DNA of 64,000 bases, taken from positions 124,001 through 188,000 of the forward strand of contig CAVWCQ010000001.1 of NCBI GenBank assembly GCA_963753545.1, read 5' to 3'. The position numbers and the translations under genes were made by a program. Positions within the stretch are counted from its first letter, which is position 1. Every line of letters begins with the position of its first letter. Source of the stretch: CAVWCQ01 sp963753545 (lineage in GTDB: Bacteria > Chloroflexota > Anaerolineae > Aggregatilineales > Aggregatilineaceae). Under the pieces are notes generated by a model. The model was given only the letters and a program-made list of their open reading frames with translations. It did not search any database and had not been told where the DNA came from. Shown one piece after another: positions 37,247 through 47,691 of this stretch.

Positions 37247-38658
37247 TCACAACTTATAAACAGTTTTCGCCAGTCCATAGGCCAGGTCGACGATCATTTC
37301 CTGCGCGTCGTCCATATCGATCATGCCGCGCACGACCAGCCCGGCCAGCCAGTTCGCGCTGGCCCGCCGCCAGATATCGTGCCGGGCCGGGATCGACGGG
37401 AAGGCGCGGGTATCGTCGTTAAATCCAGCCGTGTTGTAAAGTCCCGCCGTTTCCATCACCTGATCAAAGTAGCGCGCCATGCCGTTCCAGCTGTCGTGGA
37501 ACCACCAGGGCGGGCCCAGTTTGACCGCGGGATAATGTCCAGCCAGCGGAGCCAGTTCGCGCGCATAGGTCGTCTCATCCAGCGTAAACAGGATCAGTGT
37601 CAGGCGCGGATCTGTGCCCAAACTCGTTGAGCAGCGGCTGCAGATTGCGCGTGTATTCGGTAGCGACGGGAATATCCGCGCCCATATCGCGCCCGAAACT
37701 GGCAAAGATCGACGGGTTGTGGTTGCGCAACGAGCCAGGATGAAGCTGCATCACCAGCCCATCTTCGCAGCTCATGCGCGCCATTTCGATCAGCATGTGC
37801 CCGTGAAGCGCCGTGCATCGCTCGGCGGTGACCTCGCCTCGCAGCGCGCTGCTAAAAAATAGACTCGGCTTCAGTCCTTCGAAAGCCGTTCGGTATAAGG
37901 CGTGAGCGCGGCGTGATCGGTGGCTGTCGCGCCCATGCTCTTAAAGAAGGCTCGCCGCTGTTCCAGCGCCTGGATGAAGTCTGGATAGTCGTTCACCTCG
38001 ATGCCCGATACCGCGCTGAGGTGGTCGATATTGTCGCGCCAGCCTTCCGTGTCCAGGTTGACCACCGCATCAGGGCGGAAGGTGGGCCGGATGTTGCCCG
38101 TCCAGCCCGACGCGCGGATCGTCTTGGTGAATGTCCAGTGTATCGGTTGCTGCGTCGGTGGTGCACAGCACTTCGATATTAAACCGCTCGAACATCCGGC
38201 GCGGCTGCATATCCGGCGTGGCGAGGCAGTTCGCAATTTGATCGTAGATCGGCCTGCGCCGTTCTGCCGGTGAGTTTTTGCTTGATGCCAAACACGTTCC
38301 TCAAATTCATCGGCCAGCCACATGCCGGTTGGCGTTCCGCGAAACAGATAAAAATGATCGGCAAAGATCTGCCAGATTTTCCGGTGATCCTGTTTCGACC
38401 GGGCTGCCGTCCTGGCGCGGAATGCCCAGCGCTTCCAGAGGATCCCCTGTGAATAGAGCATGCGGAAGATGTAATGATCGGGGATCAGCAGCAGATCAAC
38501 GGGCGTCCCGAATGAATAATTGGGATCGGCAAACAGGCGCGGATCAACGTGCCCATGTGGGCAGATCAGCGGCAGATGGGCGGCAGCATCGTAGAGATCT
38601 GACTGCGACATCTTTCTGGTGCGAATCAGGGCCAAAATAACGATCATCGGTCGAGCAT
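37247..38658 (-). CDS. uxaC: Glucuronate/galacturonate isomerase (UxaC), several frameshifts
   Basis: It isomerises D-galacturonate to tagaturonate and D-glucuronate to fructuronate. It belongs to the amidohydrolase-like fold: LPLICPHGHVDPRLFAD (HxH metal ligands), LIPDHYIFRMLYSQGI, IWQIFADHFYLFRGTPTGMW, VLCTTDAATDTLDIH, VMQLHPGSLRNHNP, and the C-terminus AFPSIPARHDIWRRASANWL. At least three frame shifts lie at about 37.6, 37.85 and 38.1-38.3 kb, and another is likely near the start. I prefer ATG 38658 (AGAGG upstream) as start, but this is uncertain. Confidence 0.85.
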
Positions 38659-39704
38659 AATTATACCTCTCCAGGTTCGCGCTGCAGTCGAGCAGCGCAT
38701 CCATATTTTCGGGCGGCGTTCCAGGAGCCACGCCGCCGCCAAAGGAAAGGATCATCCCCCACCCGGTGCGGCTTTTTCCAGGCATTCAGCGGCGCAGCGT
38801 TCGACTTCTTCCGGGCGTGCCGCGCACGCCCAGATCCAGCGGCGGAACATTGCCCATCAGCGCGACACGATGCCCCATTTTCGCTTTCGTCTCCGCGATA
38901 TCGGCGGTATGGCTGAAGTTAAACACGTCGAAATTGGCATCCGCCAAGACTGGCGATAAAGGTGCGGGCAGGGCGTGTCGTTGTGATAGATGCGGATCAG
39001 CCCGTCGAATTCGTCAAAGATGCGGCGCAGGTGCGGGTGAATGAGTGTTTCATAATACCGTTTCGAGACCATGCCCACCACGTCATCCAGCAGCATGATC
39101 CCTTCCGGCTGGCGCAGTGTGTCCAACTGGGCGTGCAGCCAGCTGAATAATCGAGGTCGTGACAATTTCCAGCAGTTTGCTCACACCCTCTGGGTTTTCC
39201 GCCAGTCCCATCATCAACGGCGAAATTCCGGCCAGCCACGAAGCAACGGTCATCGGCCCGCGCGCACAGACCATGTTGAATTCCCAAGCCTTCCGCGCTC
39301 AGACGCTGATCCATCACGCTGTAATGGCGCAGCACCAGCGGCATCAGGCCATCTTCCTGTGGATTGACGGGTTTGGCGTTGTCGATCCAGAAGTTGATAT
39401 CGGTGACGATCGGCTCGATCGACGGCGGGCTGTCCGGATAAAAATGCATTTTCGCCCCAAATGCCGAAGGTTCCGCCGCCATGCCATATTCGACCCAAAA
39501 ACCGGGAATCCACACCGCGCCCGGGAAACGTTCCGCCAGCCCTTTGTTGATCACAGCCACTGATCAGGGAACAGGTAATAATCGCGCGTGTCGATTCCGG
39601 CGTAACCGGGCAGCCAGGGGCTGTCCACAATCAGCGCGACGGGAATCTGTTCCGGCTGTGCCGAGCCGTGCGGCCAGTTTAAAATCATCCCATGCAGAGG
39701 TCAT
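38650..39704 (-). CDS. URO-D (uroporphyrinogen decarboxylase)-family protein 1, several frameshifts
   Basis: Start ATG 39704 overlaps the preceding URO-D gene (ATGA). Pieces in different frames follow the URO-D superfamily: SPWLPGYAGIDTRDYYLFPD, GAVWIPGFWVEYGMA, GPMTVASWLAGIS, MLLDDVVGMVSKRYYE, IRIYHNDTPCPHLYRQ, GNVPPLD, GMILSFGGGVAPGTPPENM. At least four frame shifts are present. The family includes HemE and corrinoid or coenzyme M methyltransferases (MtaA/CmuA type). A haem role is unlikely in this operon. It may be a methyltransferase or an uncharacterised sugar-acid enzyme. The exact 3' end is uncertain. Confidence 0.7.
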
Positions 39705-40864
39705 TTTATAAACTCCGTATTCTTGCAAGTGCTTCCCACATGGCGATGATATTCTGCGGTCGGCACGTCCGCCTGGATGTTATGCACCGGGTTAAAAACA
39801 TAACCGCCGCCGGGGGCCAGCATTTCGATATTGCGCCGCACATCGTCTCTGCACATCCTGCGGTGTGCCGTGTGGCAGCACATCCTGTGTATCGACTCCC
39901 CCGCCCCAAAAGACGATATCGCGCCCAAAATCGCGCTTGAGTTCGACAGAATCCATTCCTTTAGCGCGGGTGTGCACCGGGTTCAGAATCTCCGTGCCGA
40001 TCTCGATGTAGTCGGGGATCAGCGGGCGCACATTGCCGCAGGAGTGGAAAAATTGTTTGGTGTGCGGGGCCAACTGCTTTAATGCGCTCAAACAGGATTT
40101 GCACGCGCGGCTTCAAGCTGTCTGCGGAACATGGCGGGTGAGATCAGTTGAGACTGCTGCGTGCCGTAATCGTCAGCATAGGTAATCACATCGACCACAT
40201 CGCCCAGTTGGGGCAGCGCCATCTCCCAGAAGGCCAGTTTGAGTTCAAGCATTTATCAAACAGCACCCCTGCTAGATCTTCATCGGTTGCCATCAGGATC
40301 AGTATTTCCTGCATGCCGACGATGCGCTGCGCCATGCTCAAAAATCCCGGCAAACGGGTCTTTCATCACCACCGCATAGCCCTCGCTCCGGTAGCGGATC
40401 GCCTGTTCGCGCAGCCCGGCGATCCGCCGAGGATCGGCCATATCAGGCCAGCGATGGTTTTGGATGTCCTGGGCAGTCAGGTTCGATCCGTTGAGTGGCG
40501 TCTGGCAGATGCTGTAATACAAGCCGTCAGGCCGGGGGCGGCGGTGGGTAATACCCCACTCATCATGATACTGCCAGTAATCTCCTGCTTCCTGTTCGAC
40601 GATGTTCCAGTTGGCGCTGTTCAGTGGATACAGCCCGCGCACATCCACACCCAACCGGGTGATCAGATCATCGGCGGGTAGGGCCAACTGCTGGATCGAG
40701 TCGCAGAGTTCTGCCTTGGCGGGCGGCAGATTCAGCGCCGCCCGCAGCTTGTGATAGGCCACCACATGAATACCCGTAACCTGGGCGCTTCCCATGTCGA
40801 AGGGGATGCGATCTGGCTCCTGATGATTGATCGCCGCCAGCAGGCGTTCGCGTGAGTTCATCAT
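39701..40864 (-). CDS. URO-D-family protein 2, frameshifted
   Basis: About 387 aa after repair. It begins MMNSRERLLAAINHQEPDRI, the standard start of MtaA-like URO-D-family proteins, and continues IPFDMGSAQVTGIH, LGVDVRGLYPL and YAVVMKDPFAGIFE. In another frame come FFHSCGNVRPLIPDYIEIG, with the H-x-C-G motif that binds zinc or substrate in methyltransferase-type members, and GRDIVFWGGGVDTQDVLPHG. At least two frame shifts, at about 40.3-40.1 and 39.85 kb. It is adjacent to a second, different URO-D gene, and both sit between kdgF and uxaC in the uronate operon. Confidence 0.72.
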
Positions 40865-40886
40865 GTTTCCTATGTGTCAGCCTTTC

Positions 40887-40932
40887 CCCCTCTCTAGCGA
40901 GGACTGGAGAGGGGAACCCGAACTTGTTCGGG
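40887..40932. repeat. Pair of short hairpins between kdgF and the URO-D genes
   Basis: CCCCTCTC with GAGAGGGG, then CCCGAAC with GTTCGGG. They are REP-like and lie inside the operon, so they would sit in the transcript between kdgF and the URO-D genes. Confidence 0.5.
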
Positions 40933-40943
40933 CGGGGTGAGGT

Positions 40944-41279
40944 CTACTTTAAAAAATCTTCCCGGATGGGTGTAAACGGATCGACCAGCCGCACATGATC
41001 CGACAGCAGTTGGATGCTGTGCGGCGCGTTCGATGGCACAGTGATCAGATCGCCGGGCTTCAGGTGGTGCGGTTCGCCACTGATGAAAAAGAGCACTTCG
41101 CCCTCTGCGACGTAGGTCATCTGCTGGTGCGGGTGCTGGTGTGGCGGATCGGGCTGGGTCGATGGGCCATCGGCAAAGTCGATCACCGTGACCATCAGAT
41201 TGTCAGTATACGCCAGATAGCGCGTGCGCCCGTCGGTTATTATTTCAGGCGTCGTTTCATTTCTTCTGATAACTGCCAT
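40944..41279 (-). CDS. kdgF: KdgF-like cupin (unsaturated uronate linearisation)
   Basis: A 111-aa single-domain cupin. Metal motif HQHPHQQMTYVAEGEV, second motif PGDLITVPSNAPHSI, and the C-terminal FTPIREDFL that is characteristic of KdgF. KdgF turns 4,5-unsaturated galacturonate monomers into the linear ketonised form that KduI uses. It starts 3 nt after oligogalacturonate lyase, which makes the monomers, so its place in the operon fits this role. Frame intact. Confidence 0.82.
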   Translation of the reverse strand: MAVIRRNETTPEIITDGRTRYLAYTDNLMVTVIDFADGPSTQPDPPHQHPHQQMTYVAEGEVLFFISGEPHHLKPGDLITVPSNAPHSIQLLSDHVRLVDPFTPIREDFLK

Positions 41280-41282
41280 GCG

Positions 41283-42456
41283 TCACAACTCCACCATATA
41301 TAACTGCACGCGCCCCCCATAATCGGAGGCGTACAGGATGCGGTTGCCGTCCCAACTCCAGGTCGGGTGGCAGTGGCTGCTCTGCGTGTGCCACGATGTT
41401 TGATGGTGGCACAGTGTTTCCAGCCGGGCTGTCTCGCCGGAGATGTCGATCAGCACCAGATCGTCTACGTCATCGCCCACCAGAACCGTATTATCCGGGT
41501 TGGCGTGGTAGTGGTTGCAGTAAAACGGCATATCAATGCGGCGGACCAGTTTGCCATTGCGATCCATCAGCCCGACAAAGGGGATCATCGCGTTCTGGTT
41601 GACCGGAACATCCGCTCACCACTGCCTGCGTCCGATCCGATGTGATCGTTCCATCGTGGCCCGGCCCGCGATCATCGAAAAAGATCAGGCCGTCCTGCGT
41701 CCAGAATTCATGCCCGATGGCGTCAATCTCACCCTGGCGGAAGCAGGGCTTGGCTTCTCGCGAGACGAAGTCCAGGTACCAGATGCGCTGTGTGACCAGA
41801 TTCCACGGTCCCTCGTGGCAGAATGTGCCCAGCGTCGGATCGTCAGGTGAAAATTGGAAGTGCCCAAGCTGGTGCGTATCTTTATAAACATCAAACCAGC
41901 CGGAGCCATCCGTATAGGCAGCCGTAACGCGCCCATCTTTGATCATGTAGAACCGGTCTTTGAACCCGGCATAATTCGCGCCCCGGTAATGCGACCTGCT
42001 CGTCGGTGATTTCATTCCGGCAGAAGGCGACATAGCGGCGGTTGGACGCAATAGAGGGCACGCTGGCGACTTCAAAGCCGGGCACGCCTTCATAGAGAGT
42101 TGTTACTTTGCCTGCGTCCAGCAGTTTGACCTTAAAATCGGTGGTCATGTATGCGATCAAAGCACTGTCGGGGGTTTTGGTCGCTGTGCCCGCGCCATGC
42201 AGCACATCATCGGATAGGCGCTCCGTCTGGCCCGTGTCCAGGTTCATGCGGAACAGGCTGTAAGCCGGGTCTTCATGTGGGGCTTTATCCTCACCCGATC
42301 CCGATCCGAAAGGAAAATAATCTCATTACGGTTCAGATCAAACGAATTTTCGGTGAAATAAAGATGTACATTGTTTCCGGTGCAGGTCAACTGTTTGATC
42401 GTTCGCCCCGTCTTGTCGTCTTTATATTCGCGAATTTCCGAAGCCCACTGTTTCAT
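41283..42456 (-). CDS. ogl: Oligogalacturonate lyase (PL22), three frameshifts
   Basis: A cytosolic seven-bladed propeller lyase that cuts short oligogalacturonides to unsaturated monomers. Segments: DDKTGRTIKQLTCTGNNVHL, YFTENSF, HFQFSPDDPTLGTFCHEGPW, IGHEFWTQDGLIFFDD, FYCNHYHANPDNTVLVGDD and SSHCHPTWSWDGNRILYASD, containing the His cluster for Mn2+. Shifts lie at about 42255, 41990 and 41595. The repaired length is about 390 aa, the family norm. No signal peptide, consistent with an intracellular site. Confidence 0.88.
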
Positions 42457-42488
42457 AACTTATTCAATCCTCTAGTCTGCGATGATCG

Positions 42489-44374
42489 TCAGCTTAAATC
42501 GGTAGTTGCACCGCTGGGCAGTGTGACCGAGAGACGGCTCAGTGTTCCTTCCAGCCAATTGGCGCGGCAGGCGTCGTCAAGACTTCTCAACGGCGAAAAC
42601 TGCACCTCCTGGTTCGATGATCTGCAATTCCAGTGCGGACTGTTCGCCTGTAATCCGTGCTGTGCTGCCATGCGCCTCGACGGGCGACCACGTTGTGATC
42701 GCTTCTTCGACTTCAAGCGGCGCGGCAAAATCAAACTCGTCGCTCAGCGTAATGGCACCCGTTTGTGTGTCCAGTTCCAGCGTGCGGCGCGCGCGGCGCA
42801 AATCAGGCAGATCATAAGCCGCATGGAAGTCCACAACCGCGTATTTGCAGTCGCCGCGTGTGCCATGTTCAATGATCGTGCCGTGATAGTGCCGTGACCC
42901 GCCGAACTCTGGCCCCGGTTGCTGAAGATGCCCGCCAATACGCGGTACGCTGTGGCTGTACGAGTTGTTGAAAATGTTTTGATAGCGCGCCTGCCGGAAA
43001 TATTCCTTGCTGTACAGGCCGCGCCCGGCATCTGGTATCAGGCTCTCGCCGTTCACGTTAACAATAAACGTGCCCACGTCCGTATGGCTGTGATGCCCAT
43101 CGTTATGCCCTGCTTTGGCGACCAGTTGGACCGTTTTGCCCGCTGTTGTTTTCCCCACGAATTTGATCAGTCCCGTGTCAGGCAGCACAAAATCGCGCTG
43201 GTCGAGGAGGGGTGTTGGTTGCGTGCAGTCCCACCATGCCGCCGTGCGGAAGATGATCGGCAGTTTGGAGTAGAAGTTGTAGCCAAAGCGCCGCGCATGT
43301 TCCTGATCGGTGTGCCCTGCCTCGGATACATGCGCCGACCCGCCCAGGGGAACCAGCAGAGCGCGCAGATCGTTTACCCCGGTGCGTTCCGCCAGGCGGT
43401 TAACCACCCCCGCTGAGAGCGTCTGTGTTTCGGTCGAGTCTCCAAAATTGATAAAGCGGTTCGGGGCGGCGAGGGCCATCCCCGGCGGATAGGCGGCAAT
43501 ATCACGCAGGCGCGGCTGGGCCAGCAGGTCCAGTTGCCCACCTGTTTTCTCGCGTAGCAGTTCGGCAACCGTGATAAAGTACATTAAACCGTAATTCCAG
43601 TAGCCCACCCCTTCAATCGAGCCGCCGTCCGCCTCAAACCCGGTGGCAATATACGACTTCAAAGCCTTCCAGGGCCATAGCGAGAGCCTCTGTTAGCGTC
43701 TCTAGATCATTTTCGAGGCGTAGGAAAGCCAGGGCAATTGAACCGTTGCAGACGCCGTTCCAGTTGAGTGCGCCTTTAAACCACCAGTGATTGCGCGCAT
43801 AAGCGAGATACGGTTTGAAGATGTGGCGCTCAACTTCCTGCCGGATGCGCTGCCGGATTTCCGGTGCGAGTTTATCCCCTACCAGATAGACAGTTTCCGC
43901 CAGTGCCGCGCCAGTTTCCGCGGCAAACAGGTCGATGGAGTCTGGCTCGCGAGTCAGCATGGTGTGTGCCCCCAGCGGACCAGTACGGGCGCGCGGCGTA
44001 TCCAGGTCCCACACATCTGGCCCCTGCTCCTCGTGAGCGGGTAGCAGCCACGACGTTTCCTCGCAGATGCTCCACACCAGATCGTGCACAATGTCGCGCC
44101 GGGACTCGTCGCCCATCAGCAGTTCAAACACGGCCCACGTCAGCCGCGCCCGCTTGAGAAAATAGGGGTCCTCATAGGGGCCGCGCACACCGGAATGTTC
44201 AAAAACACGGTACAGCGTGTAGGTCAGCACCGGAATCTGGGTCAGATCGCCCAGTTCCTGGCGCATGGCCCCAATCAGTCGCGCTGTTGTCGGGGACTGC
44301 TGGACCTGAGCACGCAAATCAGTGATCGGGGCCGGAGAAGCCAGCCATTGTTTAAGCTGTTCTTTTGTAACCAA
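42489..44374 (-). CDS. Heparinase II/III-like polysaccharide lyase (two frameshifts)
   Basis: About 628 aa after joining three frames (breaks at about 43655 and 42590). The N-terminal alpha/alpha toroid has SWLLPAHEEQGPDVWDLDTP and HWWFKGALNWNGVCNG. The C-terminal beta-sandwich has HNDGHHSHTDVGTFIVNVNG and DAGRGLYSKEYF, typical of the family's His and zinc-site region. Such lyases cleave uronic-acid polymers by beta-elimination. No signal peptide is visible, so it probably acts on imported oligomers together with Ogl. Pectin-derived oligomers are the likely substrate, but glucuronate-containing ones are possible. Confidence 0.75.
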
Positions 44375-44376
44375 GT

Positions 44377-45465
44377 TTAATTCGCTCCAACGAGTTTAAG
44401 TTCTTGCGCAAAATGGCACGCGGCCCCATGCCCATTTTCTAGCTCCCGCCAGGTTGGAGCCTCCTGTTTGCAGATATCCTGAGCATAGCGGCAGCGCGGG
44501 TGAAAATGACAGCCGGGTGGTGGATTGGCTGGGTTAGGCACATCGCCTGTCAGCACGATCCGTTCGCGGCTGATATCGGGATTGGTCGATGGAACCGCCG
44601 ACAGTAGCGCTTCGGTATAGGGATGCAGCGGGTTACAATACAACTCTTTGGAATCGGCCAGTTCTACCACGCGCCCCAGGTACATCACGGCGACACGGTT
44701 GCTGATATGTTGTACCACCGAGAGATCGTGGGCAATAAAGAGATAGGTCAGTCCTAATTCCGCCTGTAAGTCTTGCAGCAGATTGACGACCTGCGCCTGC
44801 ACCGACACATCCAGCGCCGACACTGGCTCGTCACATACGATTAACTTGGGACGCAACGCCAGGGCGCGGGCGATCCCGATCCGCTGCCGCTGCCCACCGC
44901 TGAACGCATTCGGATAGCGGTTCATATATTCTGGACGCAGGCCAACCCGCCGCAGCAGATTGCCAACCTCGGCCTTGAGTTTGTTACCACGCAGCCCGGT
45001 ATGGATGATCAGCGGTTCGGCCACGATGTCCAGCACCGTCATGCGCGGGTTGAGCGATGAATACGGGTCCTGAAAAATCATCTGGATTTCATGGCGATAA
45101 GCTTGCAGTTCCCGGTTGTTCAGCTTGGCGAAGTCGATGGCATGGCCTTCACTTGCTCCGTCTTTCGTCTCTGTATGGCGAACATGCACATGCAGCTTTT
45201 TGAGATCGCCCAGCAGATCCTCCGTTTCGTGGTAGAGAATCTGGCCCTCTGTGGGCTTATAGGCGCGCACGACGCAGCGCCCGAGCGTTGTTTTGCCGCA
45301 GCCGGATTCGCCTACTAAACCCAATGTCTCGCCACGATAGATAGTAAAGTTGATCCCATCTACTGCTCGCACATAACCTACCGTGCGCCGGATCACACCC
45401 CGTTTGATGGGGAAATGCATCTTCAGATTCTTGATGGATACGAGTTCCTTGGCTGTCGTTTCCAT
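44377..45465 (-). CDS. Peptide/oligosaccharide ABC ATPase, OppF type
   Basis: 362 aa from ATG 45465. The frame extends to 45501 but that lies inside oppD. Walker A GESGCGKTT, signature SGGQRQR, Walker B LIVCDEPVSALD, H-loop IAHDLSVV. C-terminal oligopeptide-type extension has CHFHPRCRYAQDIC. An insertion of about 35 residues between Walker A and Q-loop (around GASEGHAIDF) is larger than in classic OppF. With OppD and DppBC it powers uptake of the ligand of the family 5 binding protein, here probably oligogalacturonides. Confidence 0.9.
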   Translation of the reverse strand: METTAKELVSIKNLKMHFPIKRGVIRRTVGYVRAVDGINFTIYRGETLGLVGESGCGKTTLGRCVVRAYKPTEGQILYHETEDLLGDLKKLHVHVRHTETKDGASEGHAIDFAKLNNRELQAYRHEIQMIFQDPYSSLNPRMTVLDIVAEPLIIHTGLRGNKLKAEVGNLLRRVGLRPEYMNRYPNAFSGGQRQRIGIARALALRPKLIVCDEPVSALDVSVQAQVVNLLQDLQAELGLTYLFIAHDLSVVQHISNRVAVMYLGRVVELADSKELYCNPLHPYTEALLSAVPSTNPDISRERIVLTGDVPNPANPPPGCHFHPRCRYAQDICKQEAPTWRELENGHGAACHFAQELKLVGAN

Positions 45466-45467
45466 GA

Positions 45468-46480
45468 TCAGGCCTCCCCATACAGCGTGCAGCGCACCCA
45501 ATGTTCCGGCTCCACTTCGACCAGGGGTGCTCCGGCGGATTCAGTGCAGGCCGCCGGTTTGTTTTTGACCGGGCAGCGTGGGTGAAAGGCGCAGCCGCGT
45601 GGAATATTAAACGGGTCCGGGATCATGCCGGGGATCGGGTGCAGGCGCGTCTGCTGGAGGTTGCCCATTTCGGGTACTGACTGCATCAGCCCGACCGTGT
45701 AGGGGTGCGCGGGACGCTTAAACAACGTTCTTCGCTCGGCAATCTCAACAATTTTGCCCAGATACATCACGGCGATCCGGTCTGCCATCTCGTTGATGAT
45801 GCCCAGATTGTGCGTGATCATGATAATCGCAAACTCGAACTCGTTTTGTAGTTTGCGCATCAGGTCCAAAATCTGCGCCTGAATGGTGACGTCTAGCGCG
45901 GTCGTTGGCTCGTCAGCAACCAATACCTGGGGATTGCATGACAGCGCCATCGCAATCATCGCCCGCTGGCGCATACCACCCGAATACTGGTGCGGATAGG
46001 AGCGAATAAACTCACGCGCATTGCCGATGCCGACGGCGGTCAGCATCTCAATGGCTCGTTCTTCGGCCTGTTGTTTAGAGACAATATGCTGGTGCAGCAC
46101 GATGGCTTCCTGATCTGGTCGCCAATAGTATGCAGCGGGGAGAGCGAAGTCATCGGCTCCTGGAAGATCATGGCAATCTCGTTGCCCCGGATATCGCGGA
46201 TCAGGTTGCCTTCGGGATCAACTTTGGTGAGGTCATATTCCTCTCCATCGCGGCGTCGGAACCAGATTTCGCCCTGTGTGATTTTGGCGACACGTTTGGG
46301 CAGCAGGCGCATAATGCTGTGCGCCGTAACGCTCTTGCCGCAACCAGATTCGCCCACAATACCCAGCGTCTCGCCATTGCGCACATCCAGCGTCACACCG
46401 TCCACCCCGCAAATAGTTCCATCCAGGGTACGGAACTGCACCTGTAGGTCTTTGATTTCTAGCACGTGTTCAGGTTTCAT
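45468..46480 (-). CDS. Peptide/oligosaccharide ABC ATPase, OppD type (one frameshift)
   Basis: About 337 aa. Walker A GESGCGKSV, Q-loop MIFQEPMTSLSP, signature SGGMRQR, Walker B VLVADEPTTALD, and the C-terminal CAFHPRCPVKN region. At about 46112 one base is missing: GDQI should continue EAIVLHQHIVSKQQA in the other frame. It pairs with OppF, whose start lies 2 nt downstream. Its upstream neighbour is the DppC-like permease. Confidence 0.9.
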
Positions 46481-46488
46481 GCTGCCCC

Positions 46489-47691
46489 CTAGATGGTGAA
46501 TGGGTCTGCCGCGTCGCGCAGGCCGTCACCCAAGAAACTGAAGGCCAGAATGACGATCACAATCGCTATGGCGGGCGTAAAGAGCCAGGGATAGAGGGCA
46601 ATCGCCTCTAGTTTCTGCGATTCCTGGATCAGCACCCCCCAACTGGTAATCGGTGGACGCAGGCCCAGTCCCAGAAAACTTAAGGCAGTTTCGGCCAGGA
46701 TCATGGCGGGTAGCGAGAGTGTAGCTACCACGATGATACTGCCCAATGTGGCGGGAAGCAGGTGTTTAAAGATGATCCGCGAGTCGCTGGCTCCCGCCAG
46801 CCGCGCCGCCATGACATAATCACTTTGCCGTAGGGCGAGTACCTGCCCGCGAAGCTGCCGGGCCAGCCATGTCCAGCCGAATACCGATAGGATCAGAGTC
46901 ACTGCGAAGTAGGTTTTAGTCTGAGACCAGCCGGGCGGTATGGCTGCCGACAGGGCCATCCACAGGGGAATATTCGGGAAGGCGCGCACTACTTCGATCA
47001 TACGTTGGATGATTTCATCAACCAGGCCGCCATAATAGCCAGAAGCAATCCCCAGGATAGTACCAAATACCAGGCTGAGAACCACGCCAAATAACCCAAT
47101 AAAGAGTGATATCTGGCTGCCTAGCATAATGCGCGAAAATACATCGCGCCCTTGCTGGTCCGTTCCCAAAATGGCGACAATATGCCCGCCGTTGGTTCCG
47201 AACAGGTGAATATCGGTTTCAAACAGGCCAAATACATCATACCGTTCACCCTTGGAAAAGAATTTTAAGTACACCTTCTCGTCGGTTGTCTTGTGAACCT
47301 TTTTGAGTGTACGGGGATCGCGGCCCGATTCAATTTTGTAGACAAAGGGTTTAATTTTGCCGTCCGAAATGAAGTGAACGCGCTGCGGCGGCAAATACGC
47401 TTGTTCAATGAAGCGTCTGTTAAGGGTATAGGGTGCGATAAAGTCACCAAGCAGCGCCCCAACGTAGAAGATCAGAACAATGACGCCGCCCACAATTGCT
47501 GCCTTATTACGCCGGAAACGCCGCCAGATCATGACCCACTGCGACGCAGCGAATTTTGCTTCGGACTCGGTTAATTCTTCCAGATCTGCACTGGCAGCAC
47601 CTGCTTGTGGATCTTCGGCAATTTCCCTGTATAGTTCGCGCAGCGCTTCTGACTGCTGATCGACCTGTGTATGTCGCGTTTCGTCTATCAT
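46489..47691 (-). CDS. ABC permease, DppC/OppC type
   Basis: 400 aa. The N-terminal cytosolic part has FRRNKAAIVGG before the first helix, then an unusually long extracytoplasmic insert (about residues 95-165, YLPPQRVHFISDG to LFETDIHLFGTNGG), then GTDQQGRDVFSRI and five helices. The EAA-like loop is AARLAGASDSRIIFKHLLP and the C-terminus is SFLGDGLRDAADPFTI. The insert is seen in some sugar-transporting members. It overlaps the DppB stop by 4 nt. Confidence 0.92.
   Translation of the reverse strand: MIDETRHTQVDQQSEALRELYREIAEDPQAGAASADLEELTESEAKFAASQWVMIWRRFRRNKAAIVGGVIVLIFYVGALLGDFIAPYTLNRRFIEQAYLPPQRVHFISDGKIKPFVYKIESGRDPRTLKKVHKTTDEKVYLKFFSKGERYDVFGLFETDIHLFGTNGGHIVAILGTDQQGRDVFSRIMLGSQISLFIGLFGVVLSLVFGTILGIASGYYGGLVDEIIQRMIEVVRAFPNIPLWMALSAAIPPGWSQTKTYFAVTLILSVFGWTWLARQLRGQVLALRQSDYVMAARLAGASDSRIIFKHLLPATLGSIIVVATLSLPAMILAETALSFLGLGLRPPITSWGVLIQESQKLEAIALYPWLFTPAIAIVIVILAFSFLGDGLRDAADPFTI

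Noticed and set aside
38650..40864. Annotation of the URO-D genes as hemE
   Set aside because: The start MMNSRERLLAAINHQEPDRI, the HSCG motif, the duplication and the uronate context fit the methyltransferase-like branch, not haem synthesis.
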